Shown here: piece after piece, positions 36,425 through 45,314 of the stretch
Layout of the letters: the number at the start of each line of letters is the position of its first letter
Position numbering within the stretch: position 1 is the first letter of the stretch
DNA from: Phycisphaerales bacterium
GTDB lineage: Bacteria; Planctomycetota; Phycisphaerae; Phycisphaerales; SM1A02
NCBI GenBank assembly: GCA_030748575.1
Contig: JASMLR010000001.1
Coordinates: 197,900-261,899, forward strand
Direction: 5' to 3'
DNA: 64,000 nucleotides
Made by a program: the position numbers and the translations under genes
The notes under the pieces: generated by a model
What the model saw: the letters and a program-made list of their open reading frames with translations, nothing else
The model's database searches: none
What the model was told of the DNA's origin: nothing

Positions 36425-38359
36425 ATGATGTACATCAGATTGTCCGTGGCCGTCGTTCTCTCCTGCAGCTCCGCCGGATTCCCGGCCCATGATCAGGGCG
36501 TTCTGACCGACCGCCCGGAACCGCTTGCGCTTCCGATACCGATTCAGGACGACGCCTTCCTCTTCTCCGTGTTCGGTGACAGAACCGGAGGCCCGCCTGA
36601 AGGCATTGAAGTGCTGCGGCAGGCCGTCGAGGACACAAACCGCTTTGACCCGGATCTTGTGATGACCGTCGGTGATCTCGTGCAGGGCTACAACACGAGG
36701 CCCGCGTGGCTCACGCAGATGACCGAGTTCCGAACGGTCATGGCTGGCCTCGACTGTCCATGGTTCCCGGTTGCGGGCAATCATGACGTCTACTGGCGAG
36801 GCCCCGGCAGACCGTCCAATGAACATGAAGGCGACTACGAGGCCTTCTTCGGCCCGCTCTGGTACGCCTTCGATCACAAGGGCTGCCGGTTCATCGTGCT
36901 CTACACCGATGAAGGCGACCCGGAGACCGGCGAGAAGGCGTTCTCAAAGCCGGCGGCCCAGCGGATGAGTGCTGAGCAGCGAGCGTTTCTTGCGTCGGCC
37001 CTTGAAACGGCCGCCGACAAACGGCATGTCTTCGTGTTCTGCCACCACCCCAGATGGCGCGGGGGCGGATATGGCGACGATTGGGAGTCGGTACACGACC
37101 TGCTTGTGGAGGCGGGCAATGTGACAGCAGTGTTTGCCGGGCACGTCCATCAACTCCAGTCCGACGGTGTCAGGGACGGCATCGAGTACATGACGCTGGC
37201 GACCGTCGGCGGCCGGCTGTCCGACTCGAATGCCGCAGCCGGCCATCTCGATCATGTGCTGCACGTCATGGTTCGCGACGAGGGGGTGGCCCTGGCAGCC
37301 GTGCCGGTTGGCGATGTCATCGATCCGCGGGGGATGACGTCTGAGCACAACGCTGCCGTCGAACGCCTGGTGCGTTCGGCACCTGTGTTTCCTCCCATTC
37401 ACGTTGGTGGTGACGGCGTGTGTGAACAGCGGGCCGATGTCGTCCTGGCGAATCCTTGTGACGTTCCTGTGACGTGGACTGTGCAGACCGCCGCGAGCGA
37501 CGCGCGGTGGCGGGTCCGGCCTGACCACCTGCATGAGACGCTTGAACCCGGCGAGACGGTCACCATTCCCTTTTCGCTCCAGCACCCCGGGCCACTCGAC
37601 GCGGGGTGGTCGGCACCCGATCTGAAGATGAGGGTCGATTTCACAGACGACGCCGGAAACTGGCGGGTGACGGATCTGGGCACTGACACGGTGTGCGTGG
37701 CGACGGACTTGCCGGCGGCGACGCAGTCGGGCGTGCTGACGCTGGCCGGCGGAGCGTCGTCCGCTCGCGTGCCCTCCCCGTCCATTCCGCTGCCGGACGG
37801 ACCGTTCACGCTTGAGACGTGGGTGCGACCGACCGATCTCTCAGGGCGAAGGGGACTTCTCGCCAAGACGGAGGGATCGGAGTACGGACTCTTTGCATCG
37901 GACTGGAGGCCCGCGTTCTACGTGCACCTCGACGGATCCTACGCCGAGGTGGAGTCGGCGACGAAACTCACGGCCGATACATGGCACCATGTTGCCGGCG
38001 TCTTCGATGGAGCCGAGATCAGGCTGTATGTGGACGGCGTGTCTGTGGCGCGTTCAGACGCGTCCGGCGTGAGGACCCGCAACGAGTACCCGTTGGTCGT
38101 TGGCGGGGATGTGGGAAGCCGTGGCCGGTCGATTTCGTGCATTGAAGGAAGTATGGACGACGTTCGGTTGTCGGCTACGGCGAGATATACGGGCGCCGCG
38201 TTCACGCCGCCAGACACGATGCAGCCAGACGCCGACACGACGGTGCTGCTGCCATTCGACCGGGCGGTGGGCCCGTTTGCGGCAGACCGGTCCGGGAACG
38301 AGGCGCATGCGACACTGACGTCAGGCGCGGCCATCCGCGAGGGCGTTACTCGAGAGTGA
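36425..38359 (+). CDS. Exported metallophosphoesterase with C-terminal LamG domain
   Basis: 644 aa. The N-terminus MMYIRLSVAVVLSCSSAGFPA is a signal peptide. The calcineurin-like domain (about 45-290) has all the metal-binding blocks in order: VFGDRTGG, TVGDLVQGY, VAGNHDVYW, CHHPRWRGGG and FAGHVHQLQ. A beta-rich middle region follows, then a concanavalin A-like LamG domain (about 460-640) with FTLETWVRPTDLSGRRG, WHHVAGVFDGAEIRLYVDG and SMDDVRLSATARYT. The likely role is hydrolysis of extracellular phosphodiesters or phosphomonoesters, with the LamG domain binding glycan or surface material. A 14-base 3' overlap exists with the convergent pilin gene. Confidence 0.88.
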   Translation: MMYIRLSVAVVLSCSSAGFPAHDQGVLTDRPEPLALPIPIQDDAFLFSVFGDRTGGPPEGIEVLRQAVEDTNRFDPDLVMTVGDLVQGYNTRPAWLTQMTEFRTVMAGLDCPWFPVAGNHDVYWRGPGRPSNEHEGDYEAFFGPLWYAFDHKGCRFIVLYTDEGDPETGEKAFSKPAAQRMSAEQRAFLASALETAADKRHVFVFCHHPRWRGGGYGDDWESVHDLLVEAGNVTAVFAGHVHQLQSDGVRDGIEYMTLATVGGRLSDSNAAAGHLDHVLHVMVRDEGVALAAVPVGDVIDPRGMTSEHNAAVERLVRSAPVFPPIHVGGDGVCEQRADVVLANPCDVPVTWTVQTAASDARWRVRPDHLHETLEPGETVTIPFSLQHPGPLDAGWSAPDLKMRVDFTDDAGNWRVTDLGTDTVCVATDLPAATQSGVLTLAGGASSARVPSPSIPLPDGPFTLETWVRPTDLSGRRGLLAKTEGSEYGLFASDWRPAFYVHLDGSYAEVESATKLTADTWHHVAGVFDGAEIRLYVDGVSVARSDASGVRTRNEYPLVVGGDVGSRGRSISCIEGSMDDVRLSATARYTGAAFTPPDTMQPDADTTVLLPFDRAVGPFAADRSGNEAHATLTSGAAIREGVTRE

Positions 38360-38837
38360 CAAAGCCCGTGTCGGCGTCGACGCTGACCAGGCGGGTCGAT
38401 GCGCCATAGTCGACCTGTACGGTGCGGGCGAGGCCGCCGGGAGTCTCCAGCCCGCCGAGCGGATCAAAGATGATGAGCGAGCCGCCAGGGCGAACCAACG
38501 CGCCAGCGCCAAAGGAGGCACGCCCTTCCCCGCATCTGACTGCCAGTGTGCGACCTGCGGCTCCATCATCGATCCGATCGGTGAGCGGGACGCCGGGCGC
38601 GTCAGCATCGACGATGCGCCACCCTTGTTCGTCTGCATCGATTGACAATGCAACGCGGAGGTCCGGGCGGCTCAGTGCCAGCATCTGGGCGTGCTCAAGG
38701 TCGGACGCCAGCAGCCGGGCTGTTGCGTCGGTCGTGACGCTGTCGCCGCGTACGGCCATCGGCATGAGCAGCGCGCCAAGAATCGCAAGGATGGCTACTA
38801 CGAGCATCAATTCAAGGAGCGTCAGCCCTCGTCGCAT
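38346..38837 (-). CDS. GspH-type minor pseudopilin
   Basis: 163 aa from the ATG at 38837, one base overlapping the upstream stop (TGATG). The class III (prepilin) signal is MRRGLTLLELMLVVAILAI, cleaved before the Leu-Thr-Leu-Leu-Glu helix by a PilD-type peptidase. The rest is a small beta-rich C-terminal domain of GspH/FimT type. It is the last of four coupled genes (GspI/PilV-like, PilW-like, PilX-like and this one), which together look like the minor pilin tip complex of a type IV pilus or type II secretion pseudopilus. Confidence 0.85.
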   Translation of the reverse strand: MRRGLTLLELMLVVAILAILGALLMPMAVRGDSVTTDATARLLASDLEHAQMLALSRPDLRVALSIDADEQGWRIVDADAPGVPLTDRIDDGAAGRTLAVRCGEGRASFGAGALVRPGGSLIIFDPLGGLETPGGLARTVQVDYGASTRLVSVDADTGFVTLE

Positions 38838-40336
38838 CACGGTTGCTCCTGCCCGTCGGCGGCGGCCAGTGCTGCTGCTTCCCACGCCCCGGTATCGCCA
38901 CCGCACCGCGTCATGGCCAACTCCACGGGGACCGGCCGGTGGACCCACCATCCGTCGACGGGCGACGTGATCGCTGTGTCACGAGGCCGCGAGAGCAAGT
39001 CGGAGAGCCGTTGAATCATGTCCGCCCGGCCGGCCGTATCGAGCCCGTCGTCGTGAAGGTCCATGAGATCAAGTCGGTCGACCAGTTCGGCCAGCGGCTC
39101 CAGCCCCCGACCCGACTCCGTTCGGTGGTCGAAGAACAGGCGGGCGCCGCGGCGAAGACGCAGCGACCTCCCGGCGACCCGACCAAGAAGTGTCGACCGA
39201 TTGATGTCGATTTCGGCAGCCGGTGCTTCGATCACGCCTTGAACCAGGCTGCACCGCTCGATCTCCCACTCCTGATCGTCGGCATCGATCGGCGCGGTGA
39301 TGAGGATGTTGTCGGGGTTCACCCAGGTGACCTGATTCTGGCGCCACGTCCCCCAGTGCGGGCCGTCGTTCTGCCGCGTGCCGATGACCGCGTCGCGCAC
39401 GCGGAGATCGCCCGCGACGATCAGCCGAAGCGTGACGCCCTCTGCGACTTCGATGGCGCTGTGGGGGTGCATCTCAAAGTCGCCGGCTACTCGAACGGTG
39501 CAATCCTGTTCGATGGTTACCGTGGCATGTCGGTCGATCGTCAGGTCGCCAGTCACGGCGCGATCCCCACGCACCACGACCGTGGCATGGTCGTCGACGT
39601 GCACATCTGTTGGATCGGTGTCATTCTCCATGGCGGGGGGGAGGACCCGCTGCGCCAGCCCAATGGGGCCGAGGATGGTGGGGAGCGCCGTCGGGGACGC
39701 GTCGCCGCCGGAGGCCCAGCCGCTGTGGTGGTCAACGTGCATGCGAAGTTCGCCGTTACGCACGTCCCGCTGCGTGCGACCCGAGAGAGACACATCTCCC
39801 AGTGAGGCCAGAACCCGAGCCCCTCGGCCCGATCCGTTCCAGGACTGCACACGGGCCTGAGCGCCGATCTGAAGATCTTCGGTTGCGTACATGGCGTACC
39901 CGGACAGATCGGACGCGGTGTCCTCATCGAAGGGGTGGACGGTGGCCAGCCCGCCCGCCGTCTGCGTCATTCCGCCGACGGTCGAAGTGGCCTCGAGCCG
40001 GACCAGATTGGTTGCCAGCGTGGGGGGTTCGCCCGTCACTTCGTCCAGAACGCGGACGTCGACCGTGCCATTGTCCATGACGTGCCCCCGGACAATCCAG
40101 CCATCATCATGCACGCTTCGCCAGGGTGCTTCGGATTCAAGAATCGCGACGGTCATTTCCAGCCCGCTCTGCGCCGCAGCGCGTGCCGCGGATGCGCGCG
40201 AGGCATTTGATGCCACCAGCGTGGAATTGTCCTGCGCGGCCAGCCAGCCGAGGACCAGTGTCATGGCGGTCGCCATGGCGACCAGCACCATGAGCAGGGC
40301 AGCGCCGCGGCGCCTTCGTGGTACGGGTCGAGTCAC
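38837..40336 (-). CDS. PilX/GspK-like membrane-anchored pilus assembly protein with beta-helical domain
   Basis: 499 aa with a GTG start that overlaps the previous stop (GTGA). The N-terminus RRRRGAALLMVLVAMATAMTL has the PilX/GspK-type anchor: it starts with GAALLMV and lacks the canonical Glu at +5. The middle, from about 230 to 380, is a series of beta turns (HVDDHATVVVRGDRAVTGDL, DRHATVTIEQDCTVRVAGDF) like polymer-forming or right-handed beta-helix proteins. At 499 aa it is longer than usual PilX. Its place inside the minor-pilin gene run supports a structural role at the pilus or pseudopilus tip. Confidence 0.75.
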   Translation of the reverse strand: MTRPVPRRRRGAALLMVLVAMATAMTLVLGWLAAQDNSTLVASNASRASAARAAAQSGLEMTVAILESEAPWRSVHDDGWIVRGHVMDNGTVDVRVLDEVTGEPPTLATNLVRLEATSTVGGMTQTAGGLATVHPFDEDTASDLSGYAMYATEDLQIGAQARVQSWNGSGRGARVLASLGDVSLSGRTQRDVRNGELRMHVDHHSGWASGGDASPTALPTILGPIGLAQRVLPPAMENDTDPTDVHVDDHATVVVRGDRAVTGDLTIDRHATVTIEQDCTVRVAGDFEMHPHSAIEVAEGVTLRLIVAGDLRVRDAVIGTRQNDGPHWGTWRQNQVTWVNPDNILITAPIDADDQEWEIERCSLVQGVIEAPAAEIDINRSTLLGRVAGRSLRLRRGARLFFDHRTESGRGLEPLAELVDRLDLMDLHDDGLDTAGRADMIQRLSDLLSRPRDTAITSPVDGWWVHRPVPVELAMTRCGGDTGAWEAAALAAADGQEQP

Positions 40337-40965
40337 GGCGTCTCCTCCGTCGGTGGGTCATGCATGCGAATGGAATCGCCCAGGCTGTGTTGAAACGTGT
40401 TGTCCGCGACCGCGAGCGTGAAGGTCGCTTCGACGGTGCGTTGGTCCATCGAGGCGGCCCGGCGAGACTGGGCCGAACGGCCGCCGGGTGTGTTGAACGC
40501 CCACTCGGGTACACCGTGAATCAGGTCCAGCGACCCGGACCGGATGGTCGCCATGAGTTCGAGTTGCCGCAGTTGATCCCACCAGTCCACGGCGGTCGGG
40601 TTGGCGTATGGCTCATCAAGAACGTTCTGGGGGTCTGTGAGCCACTGGATCATGACGCGATCGTCGTCATCATCATGATGCACCCACCGGACTTCGGTGG
40701 CGTCTATGGCGTCGTCACCATCGGCATCTTCAAGCCACAACACGAGCCGGGAGGCCTCGCAGTCAAGGAGGCATCGACACCGCGTGACGTAGGACGAGAG
40801 CCGCGCCTGAGACAGGCCGGCCCGGAGCGTGGAACTCCGCGTGTCGTGGTGATCGATCATGCCTGCCGACAGCGACGACATCATGGCCGTGACGCCGGCG
40901 CCCACCATGCCGGTGATCGCGATCGCCAGAAGCGTTTCCAGCAGTGTCATGCCTCGTCGTGTCAC
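40333..40965 (-). CDS. PilW/GspJ-type minor pilin
   Basis: 210 aa from the GTG at 40965, which overlaps the upstream stop (GTGA). The track ORF extends far upstream without support. The prepilin signal is VTRRGMTLLETLLAIAITGMVGAG. The C-terminal region is acidic and Asp-rich (DADGDDAIDATEVRWVHHDDDDD), which suggests a calcium-binding loop. It also has a single CRCLLDC Cys pair. It is translationally coupled to its neighbours on both sides. Confidence 0.82.
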   Translation of the reverse strand: MTRRGMTLLETLLAIAITGMVGAGVTAMMSSLSAGMIDHHDTRSSTLRAGLSQARLSSYVTRCRCLLDCEASRLVLWLEDADGDDAIDATEVRWVHHDDDDDRVMIQWLTDPQNVLDEPYANPTAVDWWDQLRQLELMATIRSGSLDLIHGVPEWAFNTPGGRSAQSRRAASMDQRTVEATFTLAVADNTFQHSLGDSIRMHDPPTEETP

Positions 40966-41504
40966 TGCGGCACCTCCGCAAGAACCTGTGGGAGTGGGAG
41001 GAAGCGGTTGAGGCGGTGCAGCGATCGATCTTCCTCGTCTCTGGCCTCGATGGAGACGTCGACGCCGTACACGGCGGCGCCCAACGGGGGCGGGACGAAG
41101 TGCAGCCGCCGCTCTATGGCGACGCGAAGGGAGCATGACTGGTAGCCATCGGGAAGCAGCGGGAGCAGTGGATTGCGGCCCGCCCTGATGTTGCCCGGTT
41201 CCTCCATATGCCCGTCCCAGCCGCCAGTGTCGGCCGGCGTTGTGAAGTGGCTGAACCACGCCTCACCGTCAGAAAATTCGTCCGGACTGATTCCGGTAAT
41301 CCTCGCCATCAGCATGTCGCATGCGAGCGTGGCGGACACACCGCGCCGGGCGGCATCGCTCTGGGCTGCGCCGGCGGATACGGCTGACATGACGGCCGTG
41401 ACCACGATCACCAGGATCGCGGACGCAAGCAGGGCCTCAAGCAGGGTGAGGCCACGGCGGGCACCAGGTGGCGTGTGAGCCAGCGTGGAGGCGGGGCAGA
41501 CCAT
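40962..41504 (-). CDS. PilV/GspI-type minor pilin
   Basis: About 180 aa from the ATG at 41504 (the track start at 41747 lies inside the divergent gene). The prepilin signal sits after a short leader: PPGARRGLTLLEALLASAILVIVV. The mature domain is about 150 aa, with only Cys in ACDML and SCSL. As the first gene of the four-gene coupled run it probably carries the shared promoter, opposite the LptF/LptG gene with about 139 bases between starts. Confidence 0.8.
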   Translation of the reverse strand: MVCPASTLAHTPPGARRGLTLLEALLASAILVIVVTAVMSAVSAGAAQSDAARRGVSATLACDMLMARITGISPDEFSDGEAWFSHFTTPADTGGWDGHMEEPGNIRAGRNPLLPLLPDGYQSCSLRVAIERRLHFVPPPLGAAVYGVDVSIEARDEEDRSLHRLNRFLPLPQVLAEVPQ

Positions 41505-41643
41505 CACTCCAAGGTCGGATTCGCCGGCGGCCCAACCCAGCGAAAGTGTGAGCGGGCTCGCTACGCCCGCAGCAGGATCCGGCACAACCCGCACAGGCCG
41601 CATCCGGGAGGCACGCCGGGGGCAGGTCGGGGATACTGTCCGG

Positions 41644-43272
41644 ATGCCGTACAGGCTCTTCTGGTACACGACGGTCGACCTGCTTCGGGTCATCTGCTTC
41701 GCGGCCGCCGTTCTGGCGGTGGTGACGGCATTTGGGGCCGTTATCAAGCCATTGAGCGGCGATGCGCCCCTCTCCGCAGTTCAGGCGATCAAGTACGTCG
41801 GCTTGTCGTTGATTCCGATGATGCAGTACGCCCTGCCGTTTGCGGCAGGATTCGGCGCGACGATCGTCTTCCACCGGATGGCGTCCGAGAACGAGATCAT
41901 GGCCATGTCGGTCGTGGGCATGCGGTACCGATCGATTCTCGCGCCCGTGCTTGCGATCGGCCTGGCGTTGGCGATTCTGATGGCGATCCTGGTCCAGTCG
42001 GTCATTCCGCGGGTCTATGCGGTGATGGGCCGCGTGATCGCGGGGGACGTCACGGCCCTGTTCGAGCACGCCGTGCATCAGGGCACGCCCGTTCGATTTG
42101 GCGACATGGAGATCTGGGCGGAGTCCATGCGGGTGCAGGCCGAGCCCTCCGGCTCGGATGCCACGGAGCGGATCGAGCTGACTGGAATGGTCGCGGCCAG
42201 AATGGGCCCCGACGGCTCGATCGAGTCGGACGTATCGGCCTCCGGGGCGGTGCTGGACCTGTACGAGCGTGAGGGCATCATGCTCATTCGGATGGCCATG
42301 GACGACGCGGTGTCATGGGAGGCGGCCGCGGGCAATCTCCGAGGATTCCCCCGGCTCGAACCCACCCACGCCATCCCGGTTCCGCTGCCTGAACGGACCG
42401 AGCCCATGGCCATGACCGGCTCGGAACTCAAGGCCGTGGACGCTGATCCCGCCAGATACCCCGCGATCGCGTCGCAGTATGCGCGGCTCGACGACACGCT
42501 GCGTCAGATGCGGCAGCGAGAGGACATGGATCGGCGGCTCCAGGCTGACGGGGAGGTCACGCTTCCCGTGGCCGATCGGACCGGGCACACCTGGCGGATC
42601 GACGCTGCGCGATTGAAAGGTGGCGTGCTGCGGGGCGGGAAGCATGCCCCGGTACGCATCACGGAGGTGGACGCGGACGGGACGGCGGTCCGCGCCTTTC
42701 TGCCTCAGCGGGCGCTGCTGACGCTACAGGACGGAGGGCTGGATGGACGCGACCGCAGGTTGGCATTGACCATGGAGGATGTCGAGGTTCGCGATCCCCC
42801 CGACGCGGCCCGCCCCAACCAACGGGCGGCTGTGACCATTGCCAACCTCCGCCCCTTCGGGACCGACCAGAATGGTGAGGACGCCGAGCCGGCGGCCCTG
42901 CTCGAAGCGGCCGAAGCCGCGGCCGGCCGCTCGAAGGCGGTTGCGGCCTCCCTCCGAGGGATCGAACGGTCCACACGCAGTCTTCATGGCCAGGTGACCA
43001 GCCGGCTCTGGCGTCGATGGGCCATGGCTGTGACGGCGGGGCTGCTGCCCATTCTTGGGGCGATCCTCGCCCTGAACATGCGGGCTGCTCAGCCGCTGGC
43101 CATCTATCTGGTCGGCTTTGTCCCGGCACTGCTCAATCTGGTGCTGATCTCGGGAGGGGGCGGGTTCATCCGGCAGGGTGACCCGATGTCCGGGCTCGTC
43201 GTCATGTGGAGCGGCAACGTCGTGCTCGCGGCGATTGCGGCGGTCGGCTGGTGGAGGCTTGCCAGGCACTGA
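41644..43272 (+). CDS. LptF/LptG family permease (long form)
   Basis: 542 aa from the ATG at 41644 with GGGGAT upstream. The layout is that of YjgP/YjgQ permeases: an N-terminal membrane half (YRLFWYTTVDLLRVICFAAA; YGLS-like QYALPFAAGFGATIVFHRM then ENEIMAMSVVGM), a large soluble domain, and three C-terminal helices (MAVTAGLLPILGAILALNM to LVVMWSGNVVLAAIAAVGWW). In Gram-negative bacteria LptF and LptG form the inner-membrane channel that extracts LPS for LptB2. It is longer than the usual 360-400 aa because the soluble domain is expanded. The next gene, three bases on, is its partner. Confidence 0.87.
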   Translation: MPYRLFWYTTVDLLRVICFAAAVLAVVTAFGAVIKPLSGDAPLSAVQAIKYVGLSLIPMMQYALPFAAGFGATIVFHRMASENEIMAMSVVGMRYRSILAPVLAIGLALAILMAILVQSVIPRVYAVMGRVIAGDVTALFEHAVHQGTPVRFGDMEIWAESMRVQAEPSGSDATERIELTGMVAARMGPDGSIESDVSASGAVLDLYEREGIMLIRMAMDDAVSWEAAAGNLRGFPRLEPTHAIPVPLPERTEPMAMTGSELKAVDADPARYPAIASQYARLDDTLRQMRQREDMDRRLQADGEVTLPVADRTGHTWRIDAARLKGGVLRGGKHAPVRITEVDADGTAVRAFLPQRALLTLQDGGLDGRDRRLALTMEDVEVRDPPDAARPNQRAAVTIANLRPFGTDQNGEDAEPAALLEAAEAAAGRSKAVAASLRGIERSTRSLHGQVTSRLWRRWAMAVTAGLLPILGAILALNMRAAQPLAIYLVGFVPALLNLVLISGGGGFIRQGDPMSGLVVMWSGNVVLAAIAAVGWWRLARH

Positions 43273-43275
43273 ACC

Positions 43276-44391
43276 ATGACGAGACTCGACCGTCACATTG
43301 CCGCTCGCGTGCTGCTCAACTTTGTGCTGCTGTTTGCTGCCCTGTACCTGTTTGCGGCGACCGTGGACATCATTCTGAATCTGGATGAGTTCACTAAAGC
43401 GGCCGAGCGGGATCTGAGCGAGGATTCGGGCTGGCTGAGCAGGCTGGCGCTGGCCATGTACTACGCCGCGAACTACCACCTTCCCCAACTCTTCCAGTTC
43501 TATGCGTGGCTGTACGGCGTCGTACTCATTGGCGCCGCGGCGTTCACGCTCTCACAGATGAGCAGGCACCGGGAACTGGTCGCCATCGCGGCGTGCGGCA
43601 TGAGCCTGCGAAGGGTGGCCGCGCCGATTCTGGGGGTCGCGGTTGCGATGGGCGGTCTGCAGATCCTGAATCAGGAGTTCATGCTGCCCCGGCTGGCGCC
43701 GCTGCTGCTCAGAACCCACAAGCACGCGATGCAGGAGGCGGTCGATGCGTTTCCGGTGAAGTTCACCGACGACGCGGATGGCAACCTCCTTCAGGCGGCC
43801 TCCTTCGATCCCGGCACCGAGACCCTCAGGTCGCCCGGCTTCATTCAGCGAGATGAGGCCGGCCGCACGACGCACCGATGGTGGGCAACGGAGGCTCAGT
43901 GGAACGAGGCGGAGGGGGGCTGGGATCTCGTCGATGGGCGGGTCGTTGAGATCGCGCCCGACGGACGGGGCTCCACGACCGCAGCGGCCACACCATTCCT
44001 GAAGACCGATCTCTCGCCGGTTCGGCTGACCATGCGTCGATACGGCCAGATTGCCGGGATGCTGTCGCTCGGCCAGATCAGTGACATGCTTCGGTGGCCC
44101 GATGCCCGCGAGGCGGCGGCGCTGCGGCGAAGTGCGGTGTCGCGATTCGCCGTCGTGGCGCTCAATGTTCTGATTCTGATGATCGGACTTCCGTTCTTTC
44201 TGGATCGAGAGCCGGGGGGGCAGTTTGCGCGGGCCATTCGGTGCGCCGCAGTCGTGCTGCCCGTCTACTTCACGGCGGCCGGCATCATGCTCGTGCCGCT
44301 GGGATTCGCAGGGCCGCTGGTGGGGGTGCTCATTCCCGTCCTGGTGCTGCTCCCCATCGCGATGGCTCGAATGGGTCTGGTCAGAACCTGA
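43276..44391 (+). CDS. LptF/LptG family permease
   Basis: 371 aa, the standard size. It starts MTRLDRHIAARVLLNFVLLFAALYLFAATVDI, with the core helix pair FYAWLYGVVLIGAAAFTLSQM then HRELVAIAACGMSLRRVAAPI, matching the conserved LptF/G motif. The C-terminal helices end at LLPIAMARMGLV. Three bases separate it from the preceding LptF/LptG gene, so the two are translated together and are presumably the two halves of one transporter. The ATPase LptB is not in this window. Confidence 0.88.
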   Translation: MTRLDRHIAARVLLNFVLLFAALYLFAATVDIILNLDEFTKAAERDLSEDSGWLSRLALAMYYAANYHLPQLFQFYAWLYGVVLIGAAAFTLSQMSRHRELVAIAACGMSLRRVAAPILGVAVAMGGLQILNQEFMLPRLAPLLLRTHKHAMQEAVDAFPVKFTDDADGNLLQAASFDPGTETLRSPGFIQRDEAGRTTHRWWATEAQWNEAEGGWDLVDGRVVEIAPDGRGSTTAAATPFLKTDLSPVRLTMRRYGQIAGMLSLGQISDMLRWPDAREAAALRRSAVSRFAVVALNVLILMIGLPFFLDREPGGQFARAIRCAAVVLPVYFTAAGIMLVPLGFAGPLVGVLIPVLVLLPIAMARMGLVRT

Positions 44392-44540
44392 TTCCGTATG
44401 CGGCTCATCATTCCCGGACCCACACCCACGCCGCCGGCGTGGTTGGAGTCGCGAGGCCCTTCGGGCCGACAAAGGATCGCCGGCCCGTGCCAATGCGGGT
44501 TGGCGTCGCTTCGCGGGCGGTGACCGGCTGCGGAGGCGAG

Positions 44541-44553
44541 GGGCAGGATGCCC
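44541..44553 (+). promoter_or_regulatory. GGGC-AGGAT-GCCC hairpin in the fliW leader (candidate CsrA site)
   Basis: A perfect 4-bp stem displays AGGAT in the loop. CsrA prefers GGA in the loop of a short hairpin. The site is about 50 bases before the fliW start and in the presumed 5' leader. The binding is my inference. Confidence 0.4.
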
Positions 44554-44587
44554 GCCCGATGCGTCGGGTCTGAGCGGAGGCGCCGGT

Positions 44588-44598
44588 CACGAGGAGTG
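44588..44598 (+). promoter_or_regulatory. CAC-GAGGA-GTG hairpin around the fliW ribosome binding site
   Basis: The ribosome binding sequence GGAG (44593-44596) has its GGA in the loop and its last G in the 3 bp stem, with six bases between it and the ATG at 44603. If CsrA bound here it would block translation initiation. The stem is short, so the evidence is modest. Confidence 0.35.
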
Positions 44599-44602
44599 CC
44601 GC

Positions 44603-45055
44603 ATGCGGGTCCACACCACGCGATTCGGTGCCGTCGAAGTCGGTGAAGACCGGCTCCTCGACTTCCCGACAGGGCTGCTTGGTTTCTCCAGTTTCACGCG
44701 GTTCGCACTGTTGCAGCCTGACGAAGACGGCGTCTTCTACTGGCTGCAGTCGGTTGACTCGGCCGAGTTGGCGTTTGTCGTGACCGACCCCAGTCGTTGG
44801 TGCGATGAGTACGAGGCGACCGTGCGGCGAGAGCACATGGACCTGCTCGAACTCGACGAAGTGGTCGATGCGAGAGTTTTCGTCATCGTGAACAAGTATG
44901 ACGACACATTGACGGCGAATCTCCAGGGGCCTCTGGTCGTCAATCTGCGGAACCGCAGGGGCATGCAGATTGTCCTTTCGGATCAGCGATGGACCACCAG
45001 GTGGGAAATCGCCCGGCTCCAGCAGCCTGCTTCTCCGCAACGCGCCACCGCCTGA
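44603..45055 (+). CDS. fliW: Flagellar assembly factor FliW (CsrA antagonist)
   Basis: 150 aa from the ATG at 44603, with GGAG six bases upstream; the long track ORF is in-frame readthrough of upstream sequence. It has the family features: RLLDFPTGLLGFSSFTRFAL, FYWLQSVDSAELAFVVTDP, and the C-terminal PLVVNLRNRRGMQIVL. In Bacillus, FliW binds CsrA and frees its target mRNAs until flagellin takes FliW away. It lies directly upstream of csrA (30-base gap). No flagellin or other flagellar gene is in the window. Confidence 0.93.
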   Translation: MRVHTTRFGAVEVGEDRLLDFPTGLLGFSSFTRFALLQPDEDGVFYWLQSVDSAELAFVVTDPSRWCDEYEATVRREHMDLLELDEVVDARVFVIVNKYDDTLTANLQGPLVVNLRNRRGMQIVLSDQRWTTRWEIARLQQPASPQRATA

Positions 45056-45073
45056 CTTTTCTGCCAGATCAAG

Positions 45074-45085
45074 GGAGCCTGCTCC
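45074..45085 (+). promoter_or_regulatory. GGAG-CCTG-CTCC hairpin sequestering the csrA ribosome binding site
   Basis: GGAG, the likely ribosome binding site of csrA, pairs with CTCC immediately before the ATG at 45086, with a four-base loop. This suggests translational control of csrA or coupling to fliW translation. Confidence 0.4.
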
Positions 45086-45301
45086 ATGCTCGTGCTGTCA
45101 CGTCGCCGGGAAGAGTCGATCGTCATCGGCGAAGATATTCAGATCACCATCGTCGATGTGCGTGGTGACAAGGTACGACTGGGCATCGAGGCGCCTGCGT
45201 CGGTGTGCGTACACCGCAAGGAACTTCGAGAGGCAATCCGCCGCGAAAACGAGCAGGCTTCGGGGATCGACCAACTGCCTTCGGTGAACCGCAGCGCGTG
45301 A
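45086..45301 (+). CDS. csrA: Carbon storage regulator CsrA
   Basis: 71 aa. The typical opening MLVLSRRREESIVIGEDIQI and the RNA-binding ending VCVHRKELREAIRRENEQ are intact, including the key Arg in HRKE. CsrA is a small dimeric RNA-binding protein that represses or stabilises mRNAs by binding GGA motifs near the ribosome binding site. It is probably transcribed with fliW, its antagonist. Confidence 0.96.
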   Translation: MLVLSRRREESIVIGEDIQITIVDVRGDKVRLGIEAPASVCVHRKELREAIRRENEQASGIDQLPSVNRSA

Positions 45302-45314
45302 GTTCTCTGGCCGG

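Noticed and set aside
44392-44602. Possible tRNA or other structured RNA upstream of fliW
   Set aside because: No cloverleaf or tRNA consensus; only small hairpins, which are reported as candidate CsrA sites.
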